A DNA stretch of 64,000 nt from Cupriavidus cauae (GCF_008632125.1 NZ_VWRN01000030.1:62001-126000), one strand, 5' to 3'. Positions 8,258-18,393 are shown, counted from the first letter of the stretch. A program made the numbers and translations. Notes: generated by a model not told the origin, from the sequence alone.

Positions 8258-9193
8258 TCAGCGGAGATTTGGCGGATTGATGCTGGAATCGCGGGCATAC
8301 AAATCACTCGGTTCCAACCGACACGCATCCTCTATCTCACGCGGCCACGTTGGCACCTTGCAGCTCTTCATCACGAGCCAGCGGCAACACGCTACTGCAG
8401 CATTGATGGGAGACATCAGCCAGTAGAAAAAAATATTTCCTGAATCGCCGGCAAAGATTCGCTCCAGGCCCGCGCGAAAACTTTCGCGTTTGCCGTCCAC
8501 TGGCATACAGAACTCAATCTGGCTCACGAGGGCGGCAGGGCCATCGTCCATATACCGCCGCAGGAATTCCCAGTGGCTACGCAGTTCATCTTGATCGGAA
8601 CTCCATGGAGCAAATGCGAACTCGTGCCTAACGGTTTCGGCATCGGCATTCAGGACCAGACCTCGAATGTCCCATGTTCGCCCATACATTGACGAGCATG
8701 GACTTAGGGTAAAAAAAACTTCATCCCACGGAACAGCAATTATGTCACCATCTGTCTTATGGACGTACAAGACCCGGTTCCGCCTATTCAGCCGAATAGG
8801 GTAGTATGTCAGCCGGAATAACTCCTTGCGAGCCATCCAACACGTCCAGAAGGCGAGCGCCCCACACAACACCACAATTGCCGCAACAAAGCCGAGTGAA
8901 ATGCCTAGCGCCGCCTCACCAGAAAAATACAACCCAAGGATTGCACCACCTGTTCCCCAGATAAACCATGTACAGAAAGCCAGGATAACTAGGCAGCCAA
9001 AGGTCAATGCTCCGCGACTGTCGAAATATCTATCCACCGATTCTAGGAAGGTGGAGTTTATTTTAACTACAGCGAGTTGGTAACTCGGCTCAACATCAAG
9101 CCGACTCTTTTGCCAAAGCCGATTTTCCCTCTCCTCATCTGTTATTCGCCGATTTTTTTTATATAGTTTTGTGACCAACCCAGTGAAGTCCAT
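8258..9193 (-). CDS. DUF6708 membrane protein, probable immunity to the VasX-like toxin
   Basis: 311 residues with two hydrophobic helices (TFGCLVILAFCTWFIWGTGG and ALGISLGFVAAIVVLCGALA, about residues 63-115) and the DUF6708 pattern TYYPIRLNRRNRVLYVHK right after. It is a paralogue of 6243-7364. The gene begins 1 base after the toxin stop codon, so the two are translationally coupled. A membrane protein directly following a pore-forming T6SS effector is the usual immunity position (as with VasX and TsiV2), but this role is inferred. Base composition is clearly more AT-rich than the structural T6SS genes, suggesting acquisition. Confidence 0.72.
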   Translation of the reverse strand: MDFTGLVTKLYKKNRRITDEERENRLWQKSRLDVEPSYQLAVVKINSTFLESVDRYFDSRGALTFGCLVILAFCTWFIWGTGGAILGLYFSGEAALGISLGFVAAIVVLCGALAFWTCWMARKELFRLTYYPIRLNRRNRVLYVHKTDGDIIAVPWDEVFFTLSPCSSMYGRTWDIRGLVLNADAETVRHEFAFAPWSSDQDELRSHWEFLRRYMDDGPAALVSQIEFCMPVDGKRESFRAGLERIFAGDSGNIFFYWLMSPINAAVACCRWLVMKSCKVPTWPREIEDACRLEPSDLYARDSSINPPNLR

Positions 9194-9194
9194 A

Positions 9195-11855
9195 TTACTC
9201 CTTGATCGCGAGTCGCAATTGCTTCATTTCGATCTCATGGGTGGCATAGCGCTCCTCCACCAGGTCTCCCCAATAACAACGTTCCAGCCAATCTTGAATG
9301 TCGTTGTCACCGAACCACACCAACAGCGCAGAGATCGCCAGAAGTACTACGGCCGCGACAATGCCAACGCCTGTTGCCGCTGAAAACGCGGCTGCCGCCA
9401 GCACGCCACCTGCAACGGCTGACAAAAGGTACAGCGCCGAAACGGCGTAGTTCCTTTCCTTGAACTCTGGGTAGATCTGCGCTACATCCAAAATCGCAAT
9501 CGCAACACCCCCAAACAACGACACTCTCGCCCCGTACTTCCCTAAAAATGTCCCCAGTCTATTGGGAAGCGCTCGTCCAAATTGGCGACCGAATTCGACT
9601 CTTGAAGAGAGTACCTTGCTAACCGCTTCGCCGGCTCCTCCAACTACGCCTATAAGGCCGGCGCCAACTCGCGCCCAAGTATCATTCTTCTTGTGCGCCA
9701 TAGATTCACCCGCATCGCTCCAAAGGTTCCACAACAATACGGCGTCAAGTGCAGCGCCGACAGCACCAACTTTAACGTCGGTCCGCACTACCTTGCGAAG
9801 CCCGCCTGGCAGATCGAGTAGGCGCAATTCATCGGACAGCTTTAGAGACTTCGCGAGCCACTGAGCTCGTTGTGCTTTCGTGAGCCCTTCTGGCATCGAT
9901 GCAATATGGTTGGGATCGACGGCCACAAAGAACTCTTTAGTCGCCTTGCCCTTCATATTTACTCCCCGCGCTTCCAACCGGTTAAGTTCCAAGTCGACGG
10001 GGTCGAACATCGATTTTCTCGAGGGAACACTTTGCCCCGCCGACGTTGCGCTATCTCGGATTGCCTTGATTAGGTGGCGACGAAATGCGCGAGTATCGCC
10101 TGTCACAGCGACGGGAACAATTGCACGTCTCGATACTAGCCCGAGTATAACTGCGAGAGCTCTGGCAGAGGGCGCCGCGACGTTGTTTAGAACCGATACA
10201 ATCGGGCCACTCAGGCTCAAGATAAGATGCGAAATGACATCAGCTCTATGCGCGGAGAAGTCATATGCCTTAATTAGCGAGGGCCACGAAACGTTCCAAA
10301 GATCAATCCCTTTCCCCTTCGTCTCTTTGGCTCTCTGCAGGACCTCGAGTTGATTCAGTACAAGCCCACGTAACAATAGATTTCGTCTTTCGTCCACATT
10401 TCCTTTGAGCCATTCTCTATATAGCTCAAAGCATGGTTTTTTGTCCTGAGTGTTTCCAACACACAAGGTCAGTGAGGATACAAATACCTCCCCACAACGC
10501 TGGTCGGCATGGTCGTAATTGGCGACGAACGCGTTCACCGTGCGATCGCTACTCATCCAGTCCCTATGCGCTTCAGCGAGCGGTGTGAGGACTTGTGCGT
10601 CAAATCGTTGTAACTGTGATTCAAACTCCTTCTGAAACGATTCTCGCGCGGCTTCATCGTAACGCCATTCTCCGCCATGGCGTTTTTGGTATTTCTCCCA
10701 AGCCTGCTTTCGGATCTTTTCCAATTCGCTTTCTGGCGGTTTGGCGTATGCTTCCTCCAGGGACTTATAATGAGCTGACACTTTATCGCCGCCTAGTTTT
10801 TCAGCAATCAGCTTTCCGAGCGCGGCCGCTCCCCCACTGTCTCCTGCAATCCCCGGATTGGGAGTCCCAAAGACCGACACACTGAGTGCATCCTGAGCGG
10901 CTCTGCTCCTCGCGCTATCTTCGGCTGCATTGCCGATGGCATCACGCAGAGACATGATGGCGCTAGACACCGCAATCTTGCGCTTCCATTCCTGGTTGCG
11001 AGCTATAAACGTGTCGTAGCTTGCCTGCATCAGGTGATCGAGCTCTACCAGCAAGCTTTGGGGATCCAATAGCGCCGTAACGATGGGACGGTATGGCTTG
11101 GCTGTCGCCTCACCCCAGAGGGCGAGACCGGAAGCCTCCTCCTGCAAACCATAGAATGCGAACGGTGAAAAGGAGAACGAATGGTTGTCCTTCGCGCCAA
11201 TGGATTTTGACGCGTCTCCTTTCATCTTTGCTGGAATATGGCTCAGAGTACGCGGTGCGGAATACTCGGCCACGAGCTTATCGACCTCGCTGAGCTGAGC
11301 AGTATGAGCCTGCCCAGAACCGGCACGCCACGCCTGCAAGTCAATGCACCGCATATGTTTCTCTCGCCAAGCCTGGGACTTGTGTAGCGACTTGATGCTG
11401 TCAGTCCACAATACCTCGGAAAAACCAAGCCATATACGACCCGCGGACTGTGCGTCTGCCACTGTGATACAGCGCGCGATGATGTTGTCGCCTTTCCGAG
11501 TACACGAGAACTTGATGTCCGCCGGGAGAACGGGGAACGGATCGTTGAAATCGAACTCGTATAGATAGCCATCCTCGGTCACAACGTAGGCCGACCATGT
11601 CCCGCGCTTTTCGTTGAACACGTACAGGAAGCCTTCACGAAGCATGCGCAAGGTATACATTGCACTATCTTCAGGCAGCGGGATGGACAACACATCCCCA
11701 CCGAAACCGGAGGCGAGAGCTGGAACTCCCGGTGCCCGGTTCTTTTGGTCGATCGCCTTGTCCGCGCGTCCGATCGCATAGCGAACCGGGAGAATGGGCA
11801 AGCCCTGTTTATCACAGAATGGGCACTTGCTTTCAATGGCCGGATTGTTCGTCAT
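9195..11855 (-). CDS. T6SS pore-forming effector with VasX N-terminal-type domain
   Basis: 886 residues. The N-terminus has the hallmark of the VasX-N family: CPFCDKQGLPILPVRYAIG (Cys11, Cys14), followed by SIPLPEDSAMYTLRMLREGF and LYVFNE. A long helical middle follows. The C-terminal third holds several hydrophobic segments (about residues 700-860), including YLLSAVAGGVLAAAAFSAAT and IVAAVVLLAISALLVWF, consistent with a colicin-like membrane-permeabilising domain. It should be loaded on VgrG1 through the DUF4123 protein and delivered into neighbours. ATGA overlaps the stop of the DUF4123 gene, so the start at 11855 is favoured over 11867. The gene is AT-richer than its surroundings. Confidence 0.85.
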   Translation of the reverse strand: MTNNPAIESKCPFCDKQGLPILPVRYAIGRADKAIDQKNRAPGVPALASGFGGDVLSIPLPEDSAMYTLRMLREGFLYVFNEKRGTWSAYVVTEDGYLYEFDFNDPFPVLPADIKFSCTRKGDNIIARCITVADAQSAGRIWLGFSEVLWTDSIKSLHKSQAWREKHMRCIDLQAWRAGSGQAHTAQLSEVDKLVAEYSAPRTLSHIPAKMKGDASKSIGAKDNHSFSFSPFAFYGLQEEASGLALWGEATAKPYRPIVTALLDPQSLLVELDHLMQASYDTFIARNQEWKRKIAVSSAIMSLRDAIGNAAEDSARSRAAQDALSVSVFGTPNPGIAGDSGGAAALGKLIAEKLGGDKVSAHYKSLEEAYAKPPESELEKIRKQAWEKYQKRHGGEWRYDEAARESFQKEFESQLQRFDAQVLTPLAEAHRDWMSSDRTVNAFVANYDHADQRCGEVFVSSLTLCVGNTQDKKPCFELYREWLKGNVDERRNLLLRGLVLNQLEVLQRAKETKGKGIDLWNVSWPSLIKAYDFSAHRADVISHLILSLSGPIVSVLNNVAAPSARALAVILGLVSRRAIVPVAVTGDTRAFRRHLIKAIRDSATSAGQSVPSRKSMFDPVDLELNRLEARGVNMKGKATKEFFVAVDPNHIASMPEGLTKAQRAQWLAKSLKLSDELRLLDLPGGLRKVVRTDVKVGAVGAALDAVLLWNLWSDAGESMAHKKNDTWARVGAGLIGVVGGAGEAVSKVLSSRVEFGRQFGRALPNRLGTFLGKYGARVSLFGGVAIAILDVAQIYPEFKERNYAVSALYLLSAVAGGVLAAAAFSAATGVGIVAAVVLLAISALLVWFGDNDIQDWLERCYWGDLVEERYATHEIEMKQLRLAIKE

Positions 11856-12709
11856 GCTTGTTCCCATAGTCGATCATCAGTCGAGGCAATCGCCGGCGCC
11901 CCCAACGGCTGATCTGTCAGTTCGGCGCAGGCACCGACGTAACTGCACTCGCCCTTCGCTGCTCGGGCAACGGCATGCTTGAATTGGGGATGCGCTTCGG
12001 CAGGCATTCCTGTCACTACAGTTTGCACGGCATAGAGGCGGCAATCCTCTGCGTCGCGGAGGCCCGTCTTCTCTGCAGCGTGGACTAGGGCCGCATCGAC
12101 ACGACCGCCTAGTATCACGGGATCGTCAACATGCCGCCCCGCGCGTAGCAGCATTGCTATGCACGCATTAACCGCTCCGACACGTTGAAGCAGCGCAAAT
12201 TGCTCCGATCGGAGGCGGAACGGCGCATGCTGGTGCGGCCCGCGCATTCGGCATCGGCACATGCCCGCAAGGTCTGCCCAATGCCATTGATCAACCGGCC
12301 CCATCAACGCGTCCAATTGCACGTCGTCAAGGATGCGAAGCAATTGCGAAAAAATTCGGGGGTCCCAAAATCGCAGCAGAAACCGCTGCTTCGACGCGAG
12401 CCCGGCCACAACCGCGATGCTGGAAAGATGGCTGACGACATGCGGCGTGGTGGCGTCGCTGACCAGGCAGGCACTGAAGTACGGCTTGAAATAATCGTGC
12501 TGCCATCGAATGGCTTGATCGACGAGATCCAGCTTCTGCGTATGACCGAGCGCAACGAGAGGCAAAACAGCTGGCAACAGATGCGGCTGTATCCCGCGGA
12601 CGGCCAGGGGAACAGCGGGAAGCGCGTCAACCGTGTCTCGTCCCAACTGAAGCGGGTTCAGCAGTACATGTGTGAAACCGTTTAGAAATCGATGGTGGAG
12701 ATCGAACAT
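11852..12709 (-). CDS. DUF4123 T6SS adaptor/chaperone (Tap/TEC type)
   Basis: 285 residues. The DUF4123 domain lies at about residues 25-125, with the typical run LLPAVLPLVAL, SHLSSIAVVAGLASKQRFLL and RFWDPRIFSQLLRILDD. DUF4123 proteins bind an effector and mount it on the C-terminal tail of a cognate VgrG, and are not secreted themselves. The gene sits exactly between vgrG1 and the VasX-like effector, the usual vgrG-adaptor-effector order. The ATG at 12709 starts 6 bases after the vgrG stop; an in-frame GTG at 12718 overlaps that stop (GTGA) and is an alternative. Confidence 0.83.
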   Translation of the reverse strand: MFDLHHRFLNGFTHVLLNPLQLGRDTVDALPAVPLAVRGIQPHLLPAVLPLVALGHTQKLDLVDQAIRWQHDYFKPYFSACLVSDATTPHVVSHLSSIAVVAGLASKQRFLLRFWDPRIFSQLLRILDDVQLDALMGPVDQWHWADLAGMCRCRMRGPHQHAPFRLRSEQFALLQRVGAVNACIAMLLRAGRHVDDPVILGGRVDAALVHAAEKTGLRDAEDCRLYAVQTVVTGMPAEAHPQFKHAVARAAKGECSYVGACAELTDQPLGAPAIASTDDRLWEQA

Positions 12710-12714
12710 GCTTA

Positions 12715-15558
12715 TCACCCCAACGGCACCAGTGCGTCACCCGCGGAGTCGGCGCCACGGGCCTTGAATTCGCAAAGGCCTGTGTCCCCCTTGGCCAGCG
12801 AATTGCCCGCCTCCCCGCCCCCCGGCCCCACAAACCGATGCCCCGCCCCCTTGAACTCCACCTTGCCCGGCGCGTGCAGTTCGATCTTCCCGCCCAGCAC
12901 GCGAATCTGCGCCCCGGCGGCGTTCAGCAGCACGTGCTGCTTGCCCTCGACCGTGACATTGGCCTGCGTCGAGGCGATCGTCACGGTGCGCTCGGCGGCG
13001 TAGCGGCTGGCGCCGGTCAGGCTGGCGACTTCGACCTTGCCGGTGGCGGCGTGCAGGGCCATGCCGTTGGCGTCGCCTCCCTTCTGCGCGGCCTGCGTTC
13101 GCTGGCCACTCGATGCGGAGCCCGATCCGGAGCCCGATACCGAGCCCGATCCGGCGCCCGCCCCGGAACCAGATCCCGCCGATCCGCCCTGCCCGTCGGT
13201 AAACAGGCTCAAGCCATCGGCCACCGCGACGGCCAGGTTGCCTCCGGCCGCCAGATTGACATGCTCCCCCGCCACCAACGTCGCATTGGTGCCAGCAACC
13301 AGTACCGCATCGGCCGGCGTCGACAGCGCCACGCCCTTCGGGCCCGACACGACCAGATGCGGCTCGCTGTAGGCGATCGCCGAACCGCCATCCTCTGCCT
13401 TCGCCTCGGTCCGCAACACTTCAGCGCTGTGCTTCAGCGATTCGAGCGCCGGCAGCGTATCGGTGGCCGGCTCGCCTGGCAGCGCGGCCTTCTGCTTGGC
13501 CGCCTGCTGTGCCAGCGTGCGGGCGAGCTCCAGGCTCTCTTCCACCTGCGTCGCGGCCTGCTCGCTCTGCAGCAGCGGTTGCGTGACGCTGCCGTCCTCG
13601 GCGGCGATCAGCAGGCCGGAACCGGCGCGGACGCTGCCGGAGGCGTCGGTGGCAAGCGCCGCGCCGTGGCCCAGATCGGCCTCGCGGGCGTTGTCGCGCT
13701 GGAACAGGTGGTGGCCGAGCGTCAGCGACGTCGCGGCCTGCGTGGTCGACAGCAGCGTGCGGCTCTGGCCCTCGGTGTCGTCGAACACCAACTGGTTGTA
13801 GCCGCCGTTGCCGGTCTGGCTGGCGGACAGCGCCTGTGTCTTGATACCGGACAGCACGGCGTTGTGCGCGTGCGCCTTGTCGTTCTTGCCCTCGCCGGCG
13901 AACCACGCCGGCGCGTTGCCGGTCGCGTTCGCGGCGCCGGCTTGTTGCTTGTTGATCTGCGCGTCGGTCTCGCCGGCGCCGTTGTAGGCCGCGCCGACGA
14001 CCACCGGGCGGTCGATATCGCCATTGACGAACTCCACCACCACTTCCTGGCCGACGCGCGGCAGCGCGACACCGCCCCAGTTGTCGCCGGCCACCGGCGT
14101 GGCGACGCGCAGCCAGCAACCCAGCGCCGACTCGGCGCGGGCGTTGTCGTCGCCGGCCGGGTGGGATTGCCGGCTGGACGAACGCCCGCCGCGCTGCCAA
14201 TGGAACTGGACCTTGATGCGGTGATCGCGGTCGGTATGGATCGGCCCGCCGTCGCCCACGACCAGCGCGGTCTGGCTGCCGCGCACGGTCGGCCGCGGAT
14301 GCAGCAGGCGGCCGTCGTCGCCGCGCAGCGCGGGGCGGTATGGGACGCTCGCGCGCACGGCGGTGAAGCGGTTGCGGTACAGCGGCAGGGTTTCGTTGTT
14401 CCCGGCGGGGGCGAGACCTGTCAGCGCCAGCAGGGCCTGGCCGAAACCCTCGTTGAAGTTGTTGCGCGCCTCGTGCGTGACCGACAGCACCACGAAGCGG
14501 CGGCCGTCTTCCTCGTCGCCATCGTGCTCGTAGTGGTCCAGCAGCGAGAACGTGGTGGCAGGCGCCAGCGTGCGGACCGTGCCGCCGCCATGGAAGGCCT
14601 TGTTGCGGACCTCGAGCGATTCCATCGCGATGCGCGAGATGCGCTGCGCCTGCTCGGCATCCTCGAAGGCGTACTGGCCGACGTAGTCGGTGTCGGTCAG
14701 CGGGCTGGCCTGTTCGCCATTGTCATGGTGCGTGCTCAGCGTCGCGCTGCGCAGCGAGGCGGTGCGATAGTCCCAGGTCGCCAGCTCGACCGCATTGGTC
14801 TGCCATTGCCGCTCACCCTGCCATTCGGTGATCACGTCCTCCGAGGCGGTGGCATCGGCGCGGCCGAAGCGGATGCTGGCCTGGGCGTTGTCCTTGAAGA
14901 CGTCGTTGCGATCGGCGATCACCATCCGATGCACGCCGAGGGCATCGCCGTCGGCCGCCTCGTGCTCGAAGTAGTAGAACAGCCCTTCCTCGGCCAGCAG
15001 CCGCGTCACAAAGTCGAAATCCGACTCGTCGTACTGCGTCACCACGCTGCGCTTCGGATAGACCGCGGTGTCGGCCACCGCCCAGCGCCATTCCGGCACC
15101 AGCTTGCCCTGCCCGCGGTAGTCGCCGAGCACGCTGTCGACGACCTCGATCACCGACATGTCCTGGAACAGGAAGCTGTCGCGCCGATGCCGCAGGAAGG
15201 CCAGCCACGGTTCGATCACGAGCCGGTAGCGCGCCAGGCCGCCATTGGCGCCGACGCGCTCGAACACCGTTACATGCCCGTGCAACGCGCGCGGCTTGTC
15301 GCGGCTGAGCTGCGTCAGCAGATCGATGCGGACCGGCTGCCCCAGCAGGGCGGCCGGGTCCAGCCTGGCGTCGTCCGACAGCGCCGACAACTCGATGCGG
15401 AAGCCGCCGCCATCGAGCTGTTCGCGCGCGAGCAGACGCTCGGCAAGCAGCACGTCCTCGCCCAGCGGCGTGGCGAGCCGCAGCAGCCGGTCGTGCTGGC
15501 GGAAGGCGGCGCGCAGTTGCGCCGCCAGTTCATGCGCCATATCGGTCAGTACGCCCAT
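12715..15558 (-). CDS. vgrG: VgrG1, T6SS spike protein with DUF2345 extension
   Basis: 947 residues. The gp27-like N-terminal half includes RLLAEEGLFYYFEHEA; the gp5/OB region has TDRDHRIKVQFHWQRGG and GGVALPRVGQEVVVEFVNGD; the beta-helix and DUF2345 region follows (LTLGHHLFQRDN, HVLLNAAGAQIRVLGGKIEL). It forms the trimeric tip on the Hcp tube and carries the VasX-like cargo encoded downstream. A Gly/Ser/Ala-only insert (GSAGSGSGAGAGSGS type, bases about 13110-13185) interrupts the C-terminal beta-helix and is encoded by six-base repeats. The ATG at 15558 has GAGG ahead; a TTG at 15588 is less likely. The gene follows clpV by 46 bases, same strand. Confidence 0.93.
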   Translation of the reverse strand: MGVLTDMAHELAAQLRAAFRQHDRLLRLATPLGEDVLLAERLLAREQLDGGGFRIELSALSDDARLDPAALLGQPVRIDLLTQLSRDKPRALHGHVTVFERVGANGGLARYRLVIEPWLAFLRHRRDSFLFQDMSVIEVVDSVLGDYRGQGKLVPEWRWAVADTAVYPKRSVVTQYDESDFDFVTRLLAEEGLFYYFEHEAADGDALGVHRMVIADRNDVFKDNAQASIRFGRADATASEDVITEWQGERQWQTNAVELATWDYRTASLRSATLSTHHDNGEQASPLTDTDYVGQYAFEDAEQAQRISRIAMESLEVRNKAFHGGGTVRTLAPATTFSLLDHYEHDGDEEDGRRFVVLSVTHEARNNFNEGFGQALLALTGLAPAGNNETLPLYRNRFTAVRASVPYRPALRGDDGRLLHPRPTVRGSQTALVVGDGGPIHTDRDHRIKVQFHWQRGGRSSSRQSHPAGDDNARAESALGCWLRVATPVAGDNWGGVALPRVGQEVVVEFVNGDIDRPVVVGAAYNGAGETDAQINKQQAGAANATGNAPAWFAGEGKNDKAHAHNAVLSGIKTQALSASQTGNGGYNQLVFDDTEGQSRTLLSTTQAATSLTLGHHLFQRDNAREADLGHGAALATDASGSVRAGSGLLIAAEDGSVTQPLLQSEQAATQVEESLELARTLAQQAAKQKAALPGEPATDTLPALESLKHSAEVLRTEAKAEDGGSAIAYSEPHLVVSGPKGVALSTPADAVLVAGTNATLVAGEHVNLAAGGNLAVAVADGLSLFTDGQGGSAGSGSGAGAGSGSVSGSGSGSASSGQRTQAAQKGGDANGMALHAATGKVEVASLTGASRYAAERTVTIASTQANVTVEGKQHVLLNAAGAQIRVLGGKIELHAPGKVEFKGAGHRFVGPGGGEAGNSLAKGDTGLCEFKARGADSAGDALVPLG
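13110..13190. repeat. Six-base tandem repeat coding a Gly/Ser linker in VgrG1
   Basis: Repeats of the GAGCCCGATCCG type (complement CGGATCGGGCTC) code for about 25 consecutive Gly, Ser, Ala or Val residues. The tract is in frame and unlike the flanking beta-helix sequence. Confidence 0.75.
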
Positions 15559-15584
15559 CGCTGCCTCGACTGTGAGTGACGGAG

Positions 15585-15612
15585 TCAATTGATTTCAATT
15601 GACTTCAATTGA
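15585..15612. repeat. Three perfect TCAATTGA repeats at the clpV stop codon
   Basis: TCAATTGA (itself palindromic) occurs at 15585-15592, 15595-15602 and 15605-15612, a strict 10-base period. The copy nearest clpV contains its TGA stop (complement of 15605-15607). It looks like the last codon plus stop has been copied twice into the gap before vgrG1. Confidence 0.85.
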
Positions 15613-18373
15613 CCTTGTAGCGGAAGCCGCCGTTCTTGTTGACGCCCACCTTGATCTTCTGGATCGCCTCGCCCTGCGCCATCTTCGCCAGCACCGACTG
15701 CGCGATCTCGGGCAGCAGCGTGCCGTTCAGGATATGGTCGACCGCGCGCGCGCCGGTATCGACTTCGGTGCAGCGCTGCAGCACGGCCTCGGTCACGGCC
15801 GCATCCCACTCGAACGCCGCGCGGTGGTTCTGCTGCACGCGCTCGCCGATGCGGCGCAGTTTCAGCTCGATGATCTCGACCAGCGTGTCGTCGCTGATCG
15901 GGTAGTAAGGCACCACCTTGGTCCGGCCGATAAAGGCCGGCTTGAAGGTCTTGTACAGCGTCGGGCGCAGCGCCTCGGTCAGCGCGTCGGCATCCGGCAG
16001 TTCCTCGGCGGGCTTGTTCAGGCAAGCCTGCATGATCGCGGCCGAGCCCGCGTTCGAGGTCAGGATGATGATGGTGTTGCGAAAGTCGATGGTCCGGCCC
16101 TCGGCGTCCTCCATCCAGCCCTTGTCGAAGACCTGGAAGAACATCTCGAGCACGTCCGGATGCGCCTTCTCGATTTCGTCGAGCAGCACCACGCTGTACG
16201 GATTGCGCCGCACCGCCTCGGTCAGCACGCCGCCCTCGCCGTAGCCGACATAGCCCGGCGGCGAGCCCTTGAGCCCGGAGACGCTGTGGGCCTCCTGGTA
16301 CTCGCTCATATTGATGGTGATCAGCTTGCGCTCGCCGCCGTACAGGATGTCGGCCAGCGCCAGCGCGGTCTCGGTCTTGCCCACGCCGGACGGGCCGACG
16401 AACAGGAACACCCCGCGCGGCTTGTGCGGGTCTTCCAGATTGGCCGCCGCGGTACGCACGCGCTGCGCCACCGCTTCGAGCGCGTGCGGCTGGCCGACCA
16501 CGCGTTCCTCCAGCAGCGGCTTCAGGTTCATCACCGTATGCAGCTCGTCCTTGACCATGCGGCCCAGCGGAATGCCGGTCCAGGCCGAGACGATCTCGGA
16601 CACGACCTGGCCGTCGACCTGGATCGGCACCAGCGGCTTTTCGCCCTGCAGTTGGCGCAGTTCGTCCTTCAGACGCGACAGTTCGTCGATGCGCGCGGCC
16701 GGGTTGGCGGCCGGCGTGGCGGCCTTGCGGCGGCGGCCGGCGGGGGCGATATCGCTGTTGGCGGCCACCGGTTCGGCTTCCTCGGCTGCGGTGTCGATGG
16801 TGTCGGCGCCGGTGTTGCCGACCGCGGCCGCATCGCCCGCACGCGCGTCGCGCGAACGCAGCAGTGCGACGATCTGCTCGACCAGTTCGCGCTCCCGTGC
16901 GAGCCGTTCGTTGCCGGCGGCAATGCGCTCGCGCAGCGCCTGCTCCTGCTTCTGCAACTCGGCCAGCCGCGCCTGGTGCTGTCCGCCGGTCGACAGCTCG
17001 CGTTGCAGCGCGCCGATCTCGACGGTCAGGCGCTCCAGCGCCTTCTGGTCCTGCTCGATCTCGGCGGGCGTCGCGCTCTGCGCCAGCGCCACCTTGGCGC
17101 AGGCGGTGTCGAGCACGCTGACGGCCTTGTCCGGCAACTGCCGGCCGCTGATATAGCGGTGCGACAGCCGCACCGCCTCGGTGATCGCTTCGTCCAGCAC
17201 ACGCACGTCGAAGTGCCGCTCCATCAGGCCGACCATGCCGCGCAGCATGGCCGAGGCCAGCCCCTCGTCCGGTTCCTCGACCTTGACGACCTGGAAGCGC
17301 CGCGCCAGCGCGGCATCCTTCTCGAAGTACTTCTTGTATTCGGCCCAGGTCGTCGCCGCGATCGTGCGCAGTTCGCCGCGCGCCAGCGCCGGCTTCAGTA
17401 GATTGGCCGCGTCGTTCTGGCCGGCCTGCCCGCCCGCGCCGATGATCGTGTGGGCCTCGTCGATGAACAGGATGATCGGCTGCGGGCTGCGCTTGACCTC
17501 GTCGATCACGTTGCGCAGCCGGTTCTCGAACTCGCCCTTGACGCTGGCGCCGGCCTGCAGCAGGCCCATGTCCAGCGTGCGCAGCGCGACGCCACGCAGC
17601 GGCGGCGGCACGTCGTCGGCCGCAATCCGCAATGCCAGCCCTTCGACCACCGCGGTCTTGCCGACCCCGGCCTCGCCGGTCAGGATCGGGTTGTTCTGGC
17701 GGCGGCGCATCAGGATGTCGATCATCTGGCGGATCTCGGCGTCGCGGCCGATCACCGGATCGATACGGCCGTCGCGCGCCGCGGCGGTCAGGTCGACGGT
17801 GTACTGGTCGAGCGCCGGCGTCTTCGACAGCGCGCCCTGCCCGGACGGCTCCTCGGCCGGCGCGGCGCCCGCGTCCGCAAAAGCCACCGCCTGCTCCGCC
17901 TCCTCGGAGCCCTTGGTCAACGCGCCCATCTCATGCTTGAGGCGTTCGACCGGGAACTGCCCAAAGCGCCGGGAGCCGCGCTCGGCCAGCGGCGCCAGGC
18001 TGGGCTCGGTCAGCAGCGCCAGCAGCAGATGGCCGGAGCGGATGCGCGTAGTCTGCGAATCGAGCGAGGCGATCAGCCAGGCATGCTCGAACAGCTTGGG
18101 CAGCCATGGCGAGAACGCCGGCGTGCGCCCATTGCCGGTCTGGAAGCGGCCGAGCTCCCTGTCGAGGTCGCTCTGCAACGCGGCAGGATCGATGCCGCTG
18201 GCCCGCGCCGCGACCGACACGTCGCTGCGCGGATTCTCCAGCAGCGCCAGGAACAGATGCTCCAGGTCGACCTCATAGTGGCCGCGCGCCATGCACAGCG
18301 AGGCGGCCCGTTCGGCGGCCTGCCGGCTGGTGGCATTGAGCTTGGCGATCAGCGTCTTCAAGGGGGTGGCCAT
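15605..18373 (-). CDS. tssH: TssH/ClpV AAA+ ATPase of the T6SS
   Basis: 922 residues. The Clp N-domain (1-150) begins MATPLKTLIAKLN. The first AAA+ domain has Walker A GEAGVGKT (about 233-240) and FIDEAH; a coiled-coil middle domain follows; the second AAA+ domain has Walker A GPSGVGKT (about 652-660) and LLDEIEKAHP. ClpV disassembles contracted TssBC sheaths for recycling. The linker after the middle domain (RSRDARAGDAAAVGN to KAATPAANPAAR) is longer and more Ala/Glu-rich than usual. The ATG at 18373 gives the conserved N-terminus; a frame to 18397 exists upstream. It follows tssG by 20 bases. Confidence 0.96.
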   Translation of the reverse strand: MATPLKTLIAKLNATSRQAAERAASLCMARGHYEVDLEHLFLALLENPRSDVSVAARASGIDPAALQSDLDRELGRFQTGNGRTPAFSPWLPKLFEHAWLIASLDSQTTRIRSGHLLLALLTEPSLAPLAERGSRRFGQFPVERLKHEMGALTKGSEEAEQAVAFADAGAAPAEEPSGQGALSKTPALDQYTVDLTAAARDGRIDPVIGRDAEIRQMIDILMRRRQNNPILTGEAGVGKTAVVEGLALRIAADDVPPPLRGVALRTLDMGLLQAGASVKGEFENRLRNVIDEVKRSPQPIILFIDEAHTIIGAGGQAGQNDAANLLKPALARGELRTIAATTWAEYKKYFEKDAALARRFQVVKVEEPDEGLASAMLRGMVGLMERHFDVRVLDEAITEAVRLSHRYISGRQLPDKAVSVLDTACAKVALAQSATPAEIEQDQKALERLTVEIGALQRELSTGGQHQARLAELQKQEQALRERIAAGNERLARERELVEQIVALLRSRDARAGDAAAVGNTGADTIDTAAEEAEPVAANSDIAPAGRRRKAATPAANPAARIDELSRLKDELRQLQGEKPLVPIQVDGQVVSEIVSAWTGIPLGRMVKDELHTVMNLKPLLEERVVGQPHALEAVAQRVRTAAANLEDPHKPRGVFLFVGPSGVGKTETALALADILYGGERKLITINMSEYQEAHSVSGLKGSPPGYVGYGEGGVLTEAVRRNPYSVVLLDEIEKAHPDVLEMFFQVFDKGWMEDAEGRTIDFRNTIIILTSNAGSAAIMQACLNKPAEELPDADALTEALRPTLYKTFKPAFIGRTKVVPYYPISDDTLVEIIELKLRRIGERVQQNHRAAFEWDAAVTEAVLQRCTEVDTGARAVDHILNGTLLPEIAQSVLAKMAQGEAIQKIKVGVNKNGGFRYKVN

Positions 18374-18393
18374 GATGGCTCGGCTCCGGTCTA

